64,000 nt of DNA from Methylocystaceae bacterium. Lineage in GTDB: Bacteria; Pseudomonadota; Alphaproteobacteria; Rhodospirillales; Terasakiellaceae. The stretch covers positions 1 through 64,000 of the forward strand of contig JABXIG010000005.1 in assembly GCA_013373205.1 (NCBI GenBank). Direction: 5' to 3'. The position numbers were made by a program, and so were the translations under genes. Positions 37,284 through 45,564 of the stretch are shown here, piece by piece. The notes under the pieces were generated by a model. The model ran no database searches. It worked only from the letters and a program-made list of their open reading frames with translations, and was not told the origin of the DNA. Positions within the stretch are counted from its first letter, which is position 1; each line of letters begins with the position of its first letter.

Positions 37284-38558
37284 TTACAATAAATCGGAAA
37301 AGTCAATGACCCGCGGGGCGTTTGTCCCGGTCAGGTTCTCTGCTATCAATCGGCCAAAGGCACGACATTCTTCTAATTCTTCATTGGTTGGGATAAGTTT
37401 CACCTTCACCCCGGGCACCGGGACCTTAAACTTTAACCCGCGCAAACGATCCTCGATCATGGCCACCGCTTCGCCCGTCCAGCCATAAGACCCAAACGCC
37501 GCGCCCAGTTTACCTTGCGTGTGAATAGAACAGAGCGAGGAAAGCAAATCCCACACCGGTTTCACCGCATCGCCATTAATAGTCGGGCTGCCAAAAACAA
37601 GACCGTCGGCTTCTTCGATCAAATCCACAAAAGGCGGCATTTCGCCCCCTTCCAGATCATAAAGCGAGATCCTCACCCCACTGACCTGTTCGGCCCCTTT
37701 TAAAACCTCTTTTGCCATATCCCCGGTACTGCCATAGGCACTCATGTAAAAAATCAGCAAGGTCTTTTCTGTGATTTCACCTTCCCGACGTAAATGCGGG
37801 ACGGACATGGAATGGTAGTGACGCACATATTCACGTGGATGTTCCCGCAAAATCGGCCCATGGGCGGGCGCAATCAGCTTGATATCCAATGGTTCAATTA
37901 AATCAAGGGCCTGCAACACATGATGTTTGAAAGGCCGCATGATATGGGCATAGTAATATTCAAAAGAAAAACGGAAATCCCCGACCAAATCATTAAACAG
38001 CCGTTCATCACAGAAATGACAGCCAAACAAATCGCCGGATAGCAACATGCCGCAGTCTTCCAACCATGTGCATTGCGTGTCGGGCCAGTGTAAAAAAGGT
38101 GTATTGATAAAGGAAACTTTACGGTTGCCCAGATCAATGCTGTCCCCGGTTGTCACAGCTGTGACATCCAGATTTTCTGCCCCTTCTTTCAACAAACCCT
38201 TTAACATGCCTTGGGCTTGAAAAGACAGATAGACTTTTGCATTGGGGGCGCGCTTTAACAGTTCAGGCAAAGCGCCTGTATGGTCCGGTTCCATGTGGTT
38301 CAGGACGATATATTTTATCTCGTCATACGCACAGATACTTTCCAAACGCTTGAAAAATATATCCTGAAATTCTTTTTTGACTGTATCAACAATGCAGACA
38401 CCATCAGCCCCGCGCACCAGATAGGAATTATAGCTGGTACCATTGGCGGTTTTTAAGATCAGGTCAAAACTACGTAAACTAGGGTCAAACGCACCGATCC
38501 AATAGACATCAGAGCCTATGGCAACCGCTTGTGTTCCGGTTATGGGCATTCCATCCAT
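37284..38558 (-). CDS. Flavodiiron protein (A-type flavoprotein, FprA-like)
   Basis: The 424-residue protein has an N-terminal beta-lactamase-type di-iron domain (HMEPDHTGALPE, SGDLFGCHFCDERL) and a C-terminal flavodoxin domain (from about 265, FYMSAYGSTGDMAKE). Such proteins reduce O2 to water or NO to N2O. In the nifB operon, between nifO and a ferredoxin, it probably protects nitrogenase from oxygen. The ATG at 38558 follows aaggtg; a GTG two codons earlier overlaps the nifO stop. Confidence 0.9.
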   Translation of the reverse strand: MDGMPITGTQAVAIGSDVYWIGAFDPSLRSFDLILKTANGTSYNSYLVRGADGVCIVDTVKKEFQDIFFKRLESICAYDEIKYIVLNHMEPDHTGALPELLKRAPNAKVYLSFQAQGMLKGLLKEGAENLDVTAVTTGDSIDLGNRKVSFINTPFLHWPDTQCTWLEDCGMLLSGDLFGCHFCDERLFNDLVGDFRFSFEYYYAHIMRPFKHHVLQALDLIEPLDIKLIAPAHGPILREHPREYVRHYHSMSVPHLRREGEITEKTLLIFYMSAYGSTGDMAKEVLKGAEQVSGVRISLYDLEGGEMPPFVDLIEEADGLVFGSPTINGDAVKPVWDLLSSLCSIHTQGKLGAAFGSYGWTGEAVAMIEDRLRGLKFKVPVPGVKVKLIPTNEELEECRAFGRLIAENLTGTNAPRVIDFSDLL

Positions 38559-38560
38559 TG

Positions 38561-38983
38561 TCACACCTTTTCAGGTTCGGGACACGCATGGGCGTGATCG
38601 TTTGAACAACCCTCGCGCCCAACATCGGCATCGATATTTTCAAGACCCAAACGGCGCAAGGTTGCTTCTTCAAACCCACAACCCAAGCCCCAGTCCGTCA
38701 TCAACAAGGGGCGACGGATCAACAAGGGACTTTCCAGCATTAGCTTAATCGCCTCCTGTTCATCGACCTTTTCAGGATCAACATCACCGGATTTTACTTG
38801 CGGGGCCGCCTTGTTAAACCAGTCCGCAACGGGCAAATCGCCAAAATAGGCGCGAAGACCCGATGCCTCCCAGTTTTCCTTGCGCATATCGCGCGCATCC
38901 ACATCAAATCCGGCTGCGATCAGAAGTTTTTTCTGCCGGGTGTTTGTCTTACACCCCGGCTTTTCATAAAAAACGACCTTCAT
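38561..38983 (-). CDS. nifO: NifO, nitrogenase-associated ArsC/thioredoxin-like protein
   Basis: The 140-residue ArsC-fold protein (VVFYEKPGCKTNTRQKKLL, LPVADWFNKAAP, SPLLIRRPLL) fits the nitrogenase-associated NifO family. In Azotobacter nifO influences molybdenum partition between nitrogenase and nitrate reductase. It overlaps the upstream ferredoxin gene by atga and touches the flavodiiron gene. Confidence 0.87.
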   Translation of the reverse strand: MKVVFYEKPGCKTNTRQKKLLIAAGFDVDARDMRKENWEASGLRAYFGDLPVADWFNKAAPQVKSGDVDPEKVDEQEAIKLMLESPLLIRRPLLMTDWGLGCGFEEATLRRLGLENIDADVGREGCSNDHAHACPEPEKV

Positions 38984-39258
38984 CGTGCCTGAATTTCCGC
39001 CATAACTTCGGCCAGACGTAACGGCGGGATCCCAGTTAAGGAGCCTGCCGGATTGGCAGGTTCACCAGCCGGTGTCAGGATTGCGCCTTCAATGGGACAG
39101 ATGCTGGCACATTGTGCATCATCATGGTCGCCTTCACATTCCGTACATGTCTTTTTATTGATCATAAACTGCGTTGAAGCTTTATAGATCGCATCATTGG
39201 GACAGACGTCAAAACAGGCGTGGCAATTCACACAAAGGTCAGTAATAGAATAAGACAT
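38980..39258 (-). CDS. fdxN: 2[4Fe-4S] ferredoxin downstream of nifB (FdxN-like)
   Basis: The 92-residue ferredoxin has CVNCHACFDVCP and the expanded second motif CTECEGDHDDAQCASICP. The ~25-residue C-terminal tail beyond the clusters is Pro-rich, then helical. The position directly after nifB matches FdxN, which supports NifB chemistry. It lies 17 nt after the nifB stop. Confidence 0.88.
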   Translation of the reverse strand: MSYSITDLCVNCHACFDVCPNDAIYKASTQFMINKKTCTECEGDHDDAQCASICPIEGAILTPAGEPANPAGSLTGIPPLRLAEVMAEIQAR

Positions 39259-39275
39259 CAGGGCTGCTCCTTATC

Positions 39276-40787
39276 TTATGCTGTGGCTTGTTGAATGATT
39301 TTATCGGATTGGATATCAGCCTTTCCGGCTTCAACCATTTCGAGATAGACGGCGGCGATGGCTTCTTCGATGGGCTCATACGCATGTTCACCGTTGGGTT
39401 CAATGCCGGCATCTTCCAGCTGCCCCCATGGTTCCAGACCGATCTTGGCACACAGCACGGCTTCACAACCTTCCAGCGTGCGAATATTGCGTTCCAGTTT
39501 GCTTTCACCTTCATCACATTCGCTAGACCCGATGCAATATTGATCGACTTTACGCGGACCGACAAAACGCACACCGTCACTGGAGGCTTCATAAACCAGA
39601 AACTCAGTTGCATGACCAAAGTGTTGGTTAATCACCCCTTGGCCTTCTGTTGCAACGGCCATCAGGATCGGACGGGTCGCTTTCTTTTCTTCAGTCTTCA
39701 CGCCTGCAATCGCATCCAAGGAAACCGTTGCAACCTTTTTCATGGCGGTGCGCTGTTCTTCGATGGATTGATGGACTTCAGCGCGAAATTCCATGGCTTG
39801 CTTGTAGTCGATATCCATTTCTTCAACTTTATCCATGGTAAATTCATGACCACGGTCTTCGCCCAACAAACCAACAGCATCAGCGCGACACTGGCGACAG
39901 TGACGCATCATGTTCATGTCACCGGAACAGCTATCCTGAAGTTCCTGCAATTCTGCCTTAGACGGGCTGCGTTGCCCCATAACACCATAAAACGTGCCAT
40001 GTTCTTCTTCTGCAATCAACGGCATGACGTTGTGTAAGAATGCGCCCTTGGATTTCACAATCTTGCTGACTTCTTCCAGATGCTTGTCATTGACACCCGG
40101 GATCATGACCGAATTGACCTTAACCAGTACATCACGTTCGACCAGCATTTCCAGACCAAGCTGTTGGCGTTCAATCAGGATTTTTGCGGCTTCTTCGCCA
40201 CGGATACGTTTGTTGTCCCAATAAATCCACGGGTAAATCTGCGCGCCAATTTTGGGGTCCACACAGTTAATCGTGATGGTCACATGGTCAATGTTCAGTT
40301 CAGCCAGATCATCGACCACATCCGGCAAGGCCAGACCGTTGGTGGAAACACAAAGCTTGATATCCGGCGCCTGTTCGTAAATTGCACGGAACGTGCTTAA
40401 AGTGCGTTCTGGGTTGGCTAATGGATCACCCGGTCCTGCAATACCGACAACCGACATTTGCGGCACATTGGCAGCAACGGCCAAAACTTTCTTTGTTGCC
40501 TGTTCTGGCGTTAAAAGTTCAGATACCACACCCGGGCGTGATTCATTGGCACAATCATATTTGCGGTTACAATAATGACATTGGATATTACAAGCGGGCG
40601 CAACGGCCACATGCATGCGCGCATAAAAATGATGCGCTTCTTCTGAATAACAGGGATGGTTATTTACACGATCACGAACCGATTGGGGCAGATGCGCCAT
40701 CGCATCATCAGAGCTGCCGCAGCTCCCGGAAGAACATCCGCCAGACGGCGCATTCGTGGCATCATTTTGGGGGGCCATATCCGTCAT
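39276..40787 (-). CDS. nifB: NifB, radical SAM FeMo-co core synthase
   Basis: This 503-residue protein has an N-terminal radical SAM domain (CNIQCHYC, a CX3CX2C motif at ~55-62) and a C-terminal NifX-like domain (about 375-490, VINQHFGHATEFLVYEA). A cysteine-rich GGCSSGSCGSS precedes the catalytic part. It fuses [4Fe-4S] units and inserts carbide to make NifB-co. It leads nifB-fdxN-nifO-flavodiiron-ferredoxin-nifQ-draG from a sigma-54 promoter. Confidence 0.96.
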   Translation of the reverse strand: MTDMAPQNDATNAPSGGCSSGSCGSSDDAMAHLPQSVRDRVNNHPCYSEEAHHFYARMHVAVAPACNIQCHYCNRKYDCANESRPGVVSELLTPEQATKKVLAVAANVPQMSVVGIAGPGDPLANPERTLSTFRAIYEQAPDIKLCVSTNGLALPDVVDDLAELNIDHVTITINCVDPKIGAQIYPWIYWDNKRIRGEEAAKILIERQQLGLEMLVERDVLVKVNSVMIPGVNDKHLEEVSKIVKSKGAFLHNVMPLIAEEEHGTFYGVMGQRSPSKAELQELQDSCSGDMNMMRHCRQCRADAVGLLGEDRGHEFTMDKVEEMDIDYKQAMEFRAEVHQSIEEQRTAMKKVATVSLDAIAGVKTEEKKATRPILMAVATEGQGVINQHFGHATEFLVYEASSDGVRFVGPRKVDQYCIGSSECDEGESKLERNIRTLEGCEAVLCAKIGLEPWGQLEDAGIEPNGEHAYEPIEEAIAAVYLEMVEAGKADIQSDKIIQQATA

Positions 40788-40830
40788 TATTCATCTCCAA
40801 AAGATTGTTACAAAAACTTAACAGTTAAAT

Positions 40831-40846
40831 AGCAATCCTCGTGCCG
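40831..40846 (-). promoter_or_regulatory. Sigma-54 promoter of nifB operon
   Basis: The minus-strand CGGCACG-AGGA-TTGCT is a -24/-12 match, about 44 nt before the nifB ATG. Confidence 0.88.
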
Positions 40847-40881
40847 CTTCATTAAGTTATTGATTTTACTTAAAATACCAT

Positions 40882-40897
40882 TGTCACAAACCCGACA
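40882..40897. promoter_or_regulatory. NifA upstream activator site (nifB)
   Basis: TGT-cacaaacccg-ACA, in the palindrome TTGTC...CGACAA, lies in the nifA-nifB gap about 70 nt upstream of the predicted start. Confidence 0.85.
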
Positions 40898-40914
40898 AAT
40901 GGCAGGTTTCGGCC

Positions 40915-42492
40915 CTAGAATTGTTGTACTTGGATGTCTAATGTCTGAATCCGATAAGCAATTTGACGAGGCGTCATGTTCAACAAACGCGCTGCCTTTG
41001 CCTGTACCCATCCAGCCTTTTCCAAAGCCCAGATCACTTTGTCGCGTTCTGAAATGCTGTCGTCATTCAGATCAATATCTTCAATCGCGTCATCACTGCT
41101 TTCCATCTGTACGGGGGCAGGCTTACAAGGTGCTTTCATCGGGCTACGTGATTTAATGCCCATCATATCGATGACTTCTTTTTGAATAACTTCGCCTTCT
41201 GTCATGATGGAGGCACGTTCCAGACAGTTTTCCAGCTCGCGCACGTTACCGGGCCAGTGATGTTGTTGCAGTTGACGCACTGCCGTTTCAGAAATGGACA
41301 AGGGACGACCTTGGGCCGCCCCTATTTTTTCCACCAGAAACCGCGACAAATCGACAATATCACCCAAACGTTCACGCAAAGCCGGCAAGATGATTGGCAT
41401 CACATTCAAACGATAATAAAGGTCTTCACGAAATTCACCGATGGACACGGCTTCTTCCAGATCCCGGTTGGTTGCCGTAATCACGCGCACGTCCACTTTT
41501 AAAGTCTGACTGCCGCCGACCCGTTCAAATTCCCCTTCCTGAAGGACACGTAAAAGCTTGGCCTGAAAGGCTGCTGAAATTTCACCGATCTCATCCAAAA
41601 AGATGGTGCCACCATCGGCCAGTTCAAAGCGCCCCTTGCGCATGCCAACCGCCCCCGTAAAGGCCCCTTTTTCGTGACCAAACAATTCAGATTCAAGCAA
41701 ATTGTCTGGAATGGCCGCACAGTTGAGCTTTACAAAAGGCGCATTATTGCGCGGCGAATTATAATGAATGGCATTGGCAATCAATTCTTTACCAGTACCT
41801 GATTCACCCCGGACCAGAACAGTGGTGTTCCATTTGGCGACCAGACGAATTTGTTCAAACACCTGTTTCATCACGTCGGATCGACCAACAATATTCTTGA
41901 AACCATGTTGTTTTTTCACTCGACGTCGCAAGCTGTCACGTTCATCTTCAATCTCGCGCTTTTGGGTTTGCACATCTTCAAACAACCGCACGGTCTGGGA
42001 CACAAGGTTTGCAATCATTTCCAGAAAACGGGTGCGTTCCCCCAACATGGCGCGATTTTCCGGCGGCTGTGCGGCCAGTGCACCAATGGGCAAACCGTCA
42101 TCCCCCACAATCGGCGCACCGATAAAAGGCAGTTCTGGATTAAAAACTTTCAAACGGTCCAGAAATTTTACTTCATCTTTCACCCGCGGCAAAAGAACGG
42201 TTTCGCCCGTTTCAAGAATATGCCCAATCACACCTTCACCCGGTTTATAGGTGATATTTTCTGGTGGGGTCGGAATTTCGTTATGGGCGACACTTAACTG
42301 ACATTCCCCGGAATGTTCGGTATCCAACGTCACAAAACAATAGTGATAACCACCGACTTCATGAAGAACGGCGAGGATTTGCTTCAAACTTTCGCTGGGG
42401 TGTGCGGTTCGCGACAGGATTTGGCTAACCTGAAACAATATTTCCAGATGGCTCTCAATCAATTCACCGCGCTGTATAGAATTATTTTGCAT
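40915..42492 (-). CDS. nifA: NifA, sigma-54-dependent activator
   Basis: The 525-residue protein has an N-terminal GAF domain (~20-165), a central AAA+ domain with Walker A GESGTGKE (~229-236), sigma-54-contacting GAFTGA (~276) and Walker B GTIFLDE, then a C-terminal Fis-type HTH ([17 protein letters not shown]). The linker before the HTH has only one Cys (KAPCKPAP), so it lacks the redox C-x4-C of rhizobial NifA. This fits control by NifL, encoded directly upstream. Confidence 0.95.
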   Translation of the reverse strand: MQNNSIQRGELIESHLEILFQVSQILSRTAHPSESLKQILAVLHEVGGYHYCFVTLDTEHSGECQLSVAHNEIPTPPENITYKPGEGVIGHILETGETVLLPRVKDEVKFLDRLKVFNPELPFIGAPIVGDDGLPIGALAAQPPENRAMLGERTRFLEMIANLVSQTVRLFEDVQTQKREIEDERDSLRRRVKKQHGFKNIVGRSDVMKQVFEQIRLVAKWNTTVLVRGESGTGKELIANAIHYNSPRNNAPFVKLNCAAIPDNLLESELFGHEKGAFTGAVGMRKGRFELADGGTIFLDEIGEISAAFQAKLLRVLQEGEFERVGGSQTLKVDVRVITATNRDLEEAVSIGEFREDLYYRLNVMPIILPALRERLGDIVDLSRFLVEKIGAAQGRPLSISETAVRQLQQHHWPGNVRELENCLERASIMTEGEVIQKEVIDMMGIKSRSPMKAPCKPAPVQMESSDDAIEDIDLNDDSISERDKVIWALEKAGWVQAKAARLLNMTPRQIAYRIQTLDIQVQQF

Positions 42493-42513
42493 GAGAAAGT
42501 TCCGGCTTTTTTA

Positions 42514-44142
42514 TTAACTATTTTCACTGATGGGGAGGGAAACATGCGCGCGTGCACCACTTCCCACAGGGTGGCTGAGATCAATTGTGCCGTCATGTTC
42601 AGTCAGCACCTGCTGCACAATCGCCAGCCCCATCCCTGATCTGCCACCAGCTTTTTTCCAATTTGTAAAAAAGGGTTCAAACACTTTATGGCCGCAGTCT
42701 TCACACATACCGGGACCATTGTCCTGAATGGTAAATTGCACGGCATCGCCTTCAATCACATGGGTTGTGATTGTGATTTCACGCCCCAAAGCACCCGGTT
42801 CGTTAATGGCGATAATCGCATTATCCAAAAGATGCTTGATCATGGAGCGCAAGGCATTGCCTTGTCCGACAATTGCCGGAACCACAGGTGTTGGATGCCA
42901 ATTCACCACAATTCCTTCCGTAAGGAATTTCTCAGTGGAAATATCAAGAACTTCCCGGATCAGTTCATTGATATTAATGGTCGAGTGAACTTCGTGTGAG
43001 ATTTCCGGCACACAAGCCTTTAGCTTATCCAAAGCTTCCTGCCCGGTCTGCTGCACTTGTTTGAGCATTTCTTTCAAGGTCAACGGATCACTTGCACCGC
43101 GTTCCACCATGGAAGCTGCCGCAGAAACCAGATTCAACGGACCTTGCAATTGATAAATTGCCCCGCTGATAACTTCTGAAATACCCTGGATCATCTGCTT
43201 TTCAGCCATGATCGCTTTGATGGCATTCGTTTTTGCCTGTTCAAAATGATAGCGCCGTTTTGAAATGTCGTTACAGACCAACAAAAGCCCACGGGTTTTC
43301 ACATCATCATAATAATAATCGGCTTCGGTTTTAACACTCTCGATCCAAGTGCCTGAACAGGAATACCATTTTGGCGTGCGGTTACCATCAAACTCCACGC
43401 GCACTTCCACATTTTCAAAGTTTTTATTCTTAGTTTCTAAGGACTTGAAATCCTCTTCAATGGTTTTACAAATGGATTTCAACAGAAAACGCGCTGGTTC
43501 TTCACCATCCAGATCAGCCATCAGGACCTTATAGCCCTGGTTATCCAGCATGACCTTGCCTGTTTCATCCATCACACAAATGACCATGGGTGCATCATCA
43601 ATGATACTTTCCAACAAGCCTTTTTGGTTGGACAGTTTGCGTTCCAGCTTCATCGTCTGGGTCACATCACGGTGAATCCCCAAATAATAAGACACTTGCT
43701 TGTCTGCATTAAACACAGGGGCAACGGTCAGGTCGGCCAGATATGGTGTGCCATCTTTGCGCTTGTTTAAAAGGGTACCGTTCCATTTGCGCCCGGATGT
43801 AACGCTGTGCCAAAGGTCTTGGTAAACCTCAACCGGGGTCTTGTTATAAGACAGGATGGAATGCTGTTTACCAACCAGTTCGCAAGCTGTATAACCAGAC
43901 AAACTTTCAAAGGTCGGATTACAATAAAGGATATTACCTTTCACATCGGCAATGGAAATGGCGACGGCCAATTGCCTGACAATTTCATAAAAAAGTTTGG
44001 GTGGCAAAATACCGTCCTGAATTTCGATGCTTTCACCCAAAGCATCCAGAACTTCTTGTGGCACACCATCGGGTAATGCCTTCATAAAAGTGCTTAAGGC
44101 TTCCGCCATCCGCTCTTTCGCTACATTCGATGTCGGCTGCAA
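42514..44142 (-). CDS. nifL: NifL, redox/nitrogen-sensing anti-activator
   Basis: The ~542-residue protein has PAS1 (~45-150, NPTFESLSGY), PAS2 (~170-295), a dimerisation segment and a GHKL ATPase domain (N box HLLDNAIIAI, DNGPGM, GRSGMGLAIV). The usual phospho-His position reads AIYQLQGPLN, so it is not a working kinase. It inhibits NifA when oxidised or when nitrogen is replete. The TTG at 44142 has gaggagg 5 nt upstream; the ATG at 44184 lies across the promoter. The ATG at 44109 is an alternative. Confidence 0.9.
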   Translation of the reverse strand: MQPTSNVAKERMAEALSTFMKALPDGVPQEVLDALGESIEIQDGILPPKLFYEIVRQLAVAISIADVKGNILYCNPTFESLSGYTACELVGKQHSILSYNKTPVEVYQDLWHSVTSGRKWNGTLLNKRKDGTPYLADLTVAPVFNADKQVSYYLGIHRDVTQTMKLERKLSNQKGLLESIIDDAPMVICVMDETGKVMLDNQGYKVLMADLDGEEPARFLLKSICKTIEEDFKSLETKNKNFENVEVRVEFDGNRTPKWYSCSGTWIESVKTEADYYYDDVKTRGLLLVCNDISKRRYHFEQAKTNAIKAIMAEKQMIQGISEVISGAIYQLQGPLNLVSAAASMVERGASDPLTLKEMLKQVQQTGQEALDKLKACVPEISHEVHSTININELIREVLDISTEKFLTEGIVVNWHPTPVVPAIVGQGNALRSMIKHLLDNAIIAINEPGALGREITITTHVIEGDAVQFTIQDNGPGMCEDCGHKVFEPFFTNWKKAGGRSGMGLAIVQQVLTEHDGTIDLSHPVGSGARAHVSLPISENS

Positions 44143-44179
44143 TGACACCTCCTCTACGCGTATACTATATGAAGCACAA

Positions 44180-44195
44180 CGCAAAGAACGTGCCG
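44180..44195 (-). promoter_or_regulatory. Sigma-54 promoter of nifLA
   Basis: The minus-strand CGGCACG-TTCT-TTGCG has exact -24/-12 spacing and lies about 38 nt before the TTG start of nifL. Confidence 0.82.
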
Positions 44196-44239
44196 AAAGA
44201 CAAAACCGCAGAGTTATGGACTTTTTTCATTTGTAGAAT

Positions 44240-44255
44240 TGTCGCAAACACTACA
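44240..44255. promoter_or_regulatory. NifA site 1 between nifL and rnfA
   Basis: TGT-cgcaaacact-ACA. It is palindromic, so it can serve nifL (about 79 nt upstream) and rnfA (about 146 nt upstream). Confidence 0.8.
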
Positions 44256-44279
44256 AAGACAAGGTTTTATTTTTTTCAT

Positions 44280-44295
44280 TGTCGCACATACAACA
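44280..44295. promoter_or_regulatory. NifA site 2 between nifL and rnfA
   Basis: TGT-cgcacataca-ACA lies 40 nt (about four helical turns) from site 1, about 106 nt upstream of rnfA transcription and 119 nt upstream of nifL. Confidence 0.78.
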
Positions 44296-44365
44296 CCCTT
44301 TCAAACCGAACAGAAAAGCCCGTTATTTAGGCAAGAACGCCCTTTTTATAGGCTACATCTAAGCT

Positions 44366-44381
44366 TGGTATGAACTATGCA
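44366..44381 (+). promoter_or_regulatory. Sigma-54 promoter of rnf operon
   Basis: TGGTAT-GAACT-ATGCA keeps GG and GC at the right spacing with a few off-consensus bases. It lies about 40 nt before the rnfA ATG. Confidence 0.65.
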
Positions 44382-44421
44382 TTGCACCTGCTAACAACAG
44401 CTAGATAGGTGATGAACGACA

Positions 44422-45003
44422 ATGAATGATTATTTGCTCATCCTGATCGGGACCGTGCTCGTCAATAACGTGGTTTTAGTAAAATTTCTGGGGCTTTGTC
44501 CCTTCATGGGCGTATCTAATAAAGTGGATACGGCCATCGGCATGGGGTTTGCCACCACCTTTGTGCTGACACTTGCCGCCGTTGCTGGCTGGATGGTCGA
44601 ATATTTTGTGCTGGAACCTTTGGGGATCCAGTTCTTGCGCATCCTAACCTTCATTCTTGTCATCGCCGCCGTCGTTCAATTCACTGAAATGGCCATTCGC
44701 AAATATTCGCCCAGCCTGTATCAGGTTTTGGGGATTTTCTTGCCACTCATCACTACCAACTGCGCCGTGCTTGGCGTTGCGCTTTTAAACATTCAGGAAG
44801 AAAACGGTTTTCTGGACAGTCTGCTGTACGGATTTGGTTCTGCCCTTGGTTTTACATTGGTGATGGCAATCTTTGCGGGCCTGCGCGAACGTTTAAGTCT
44901 GGCCGCTGTTCCCAAAACATTTTCCGGCATTCCCATCGGTTTTATCACCGCAGGCCTTTTATCCATGGCCTTTATGGGGTTTTCCGGTCTTGTGACGAAT
45001 TAA
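44422..45003 (+). CDS. rnfA: RnfA, ion-translocating complex membrane subunit
   Basis: This 193-residue protein has six membrane segments and the RnfA signatures [17 protein letters not shown] and [14 protein letters not shown]. The two half-repeats each hold a Cys (LGLCPF, TTNCAV) that binds an intramembrane [2Fe-2S] cluster with RnfE. It is the first gene of rnfABCDGEH. The complex uses ion motive force to reduce ferredoxin for nitrogenase. Confidence 0.95.
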   Translation: MNDYLLILIGTVLVNNVVLVKFLGLCPFMGVSNKVDTAIGMGFATTFVLTLAAVAGWMVEYFVLEPLGIQFLRILTFILVIAAVVQFTEMAIRKYSPSLYQVLGIFLPLITTNCAVLGVALLNIQEENGFLDSLLYGFGSALGFTLVMAIFAGLRERLSLAAVPKTFSGIPIGFITAGLLSMAFMGFSGLVTN

Positions 45004-45015
45004 AGGGGTACAAAA

Positions 45016-45546
45016 ATGTTAGAAGCAATCGGTAGCTTGACAATTCTGGGCGGGGGTATGGGCATTCTACTTGGATTTGCCGCTCAAAAGCTGAAAGTTG
45101 AAGGTAACCCACTGGTTCAGGAAATCGAAGATCTGCTGCCCGGTTCCCAATGCGGACAATGCGGTTTTCCGGGCTGTACTCCGGCTGCCGAAGCCATTGC
45201 CGAGGGTGAGGCCGAAGTCACCTGCTGTCCACCCGGCGGTAAAGCTCTGGTGCAGGCCTTGGCTGATAAAATGGGCATCGAGGTTGATTTATCCGCCGTC
45301 GAAGATAAAGGCCCCACGGTTGCTTTTGTAAACGAAGAACTTTGCATCGGATGTACCCGTTGTTTTAAACGCTGCCCGACAGATGCGTTGGTTGGTGCGT
45401 CAAAACAAATGCATGTGGTCATCGAAGATGCCTGCACCGGTTGTGAAAAATGCGTCGACATCTGCCCGACCGAATGTATTGAAATGAAGCCCCTGCCTGT
45501 CACGTTACAGACTTGGTATTGGCCTAAACCAGAACAAGCCGCATAA
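45016..45546 (+). CDS. rnfB: RnfB, Fe-S subunit
   Basis: The 176-residue protein has an N-terminal membrane anchor, an Fe-S domain with CGQCGFPGC and TCCPPGG, and two [4Fe-4S] motifs (CIGCTRCFKRCP, CTGCEKCVDICP). It is the likely exit point for electrons to ferredoxin. It lies 12 nt after rnfA. Confidence 0.95.
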   Translation: MLEAIGSLTILGGGMGILLGFAAQKLKVEGNPLVQEIEDLLPGSQCGQCGFPGCTPAAEAIAEGEAEVTCCPPGGKALVQALADKMGIEVDLSAVEDKGPTVAFVNEELCIGCTRCFKRCPTDALVGASKQMHVVIEDACTGCEKCVDICPTECIEMKPLPVTLQTWYWPKPEQAA

Positions 45547-45564
45547 CGGTTAGGAGCACTAAAC

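Noticed and set aside
37284-38558. Flavodiiron gene as nifF (flavodoxin)
   Set aside because: It has an additional di-iron beta-lactamase domain, so it is an A-type flavoprotein. No separate nifF was found.
39288-40037. 249-codon ORF opposite nifB
   Set aside because: Antisense shadow of a fully conserved NifB. No start signal or family resemblance.
44143-44184. Longer nifL start at the ATG at 44184
   Set aside because: That codon lies across the -12 element of the sigma-54 promoter, and the extra residues are not NifL-like.
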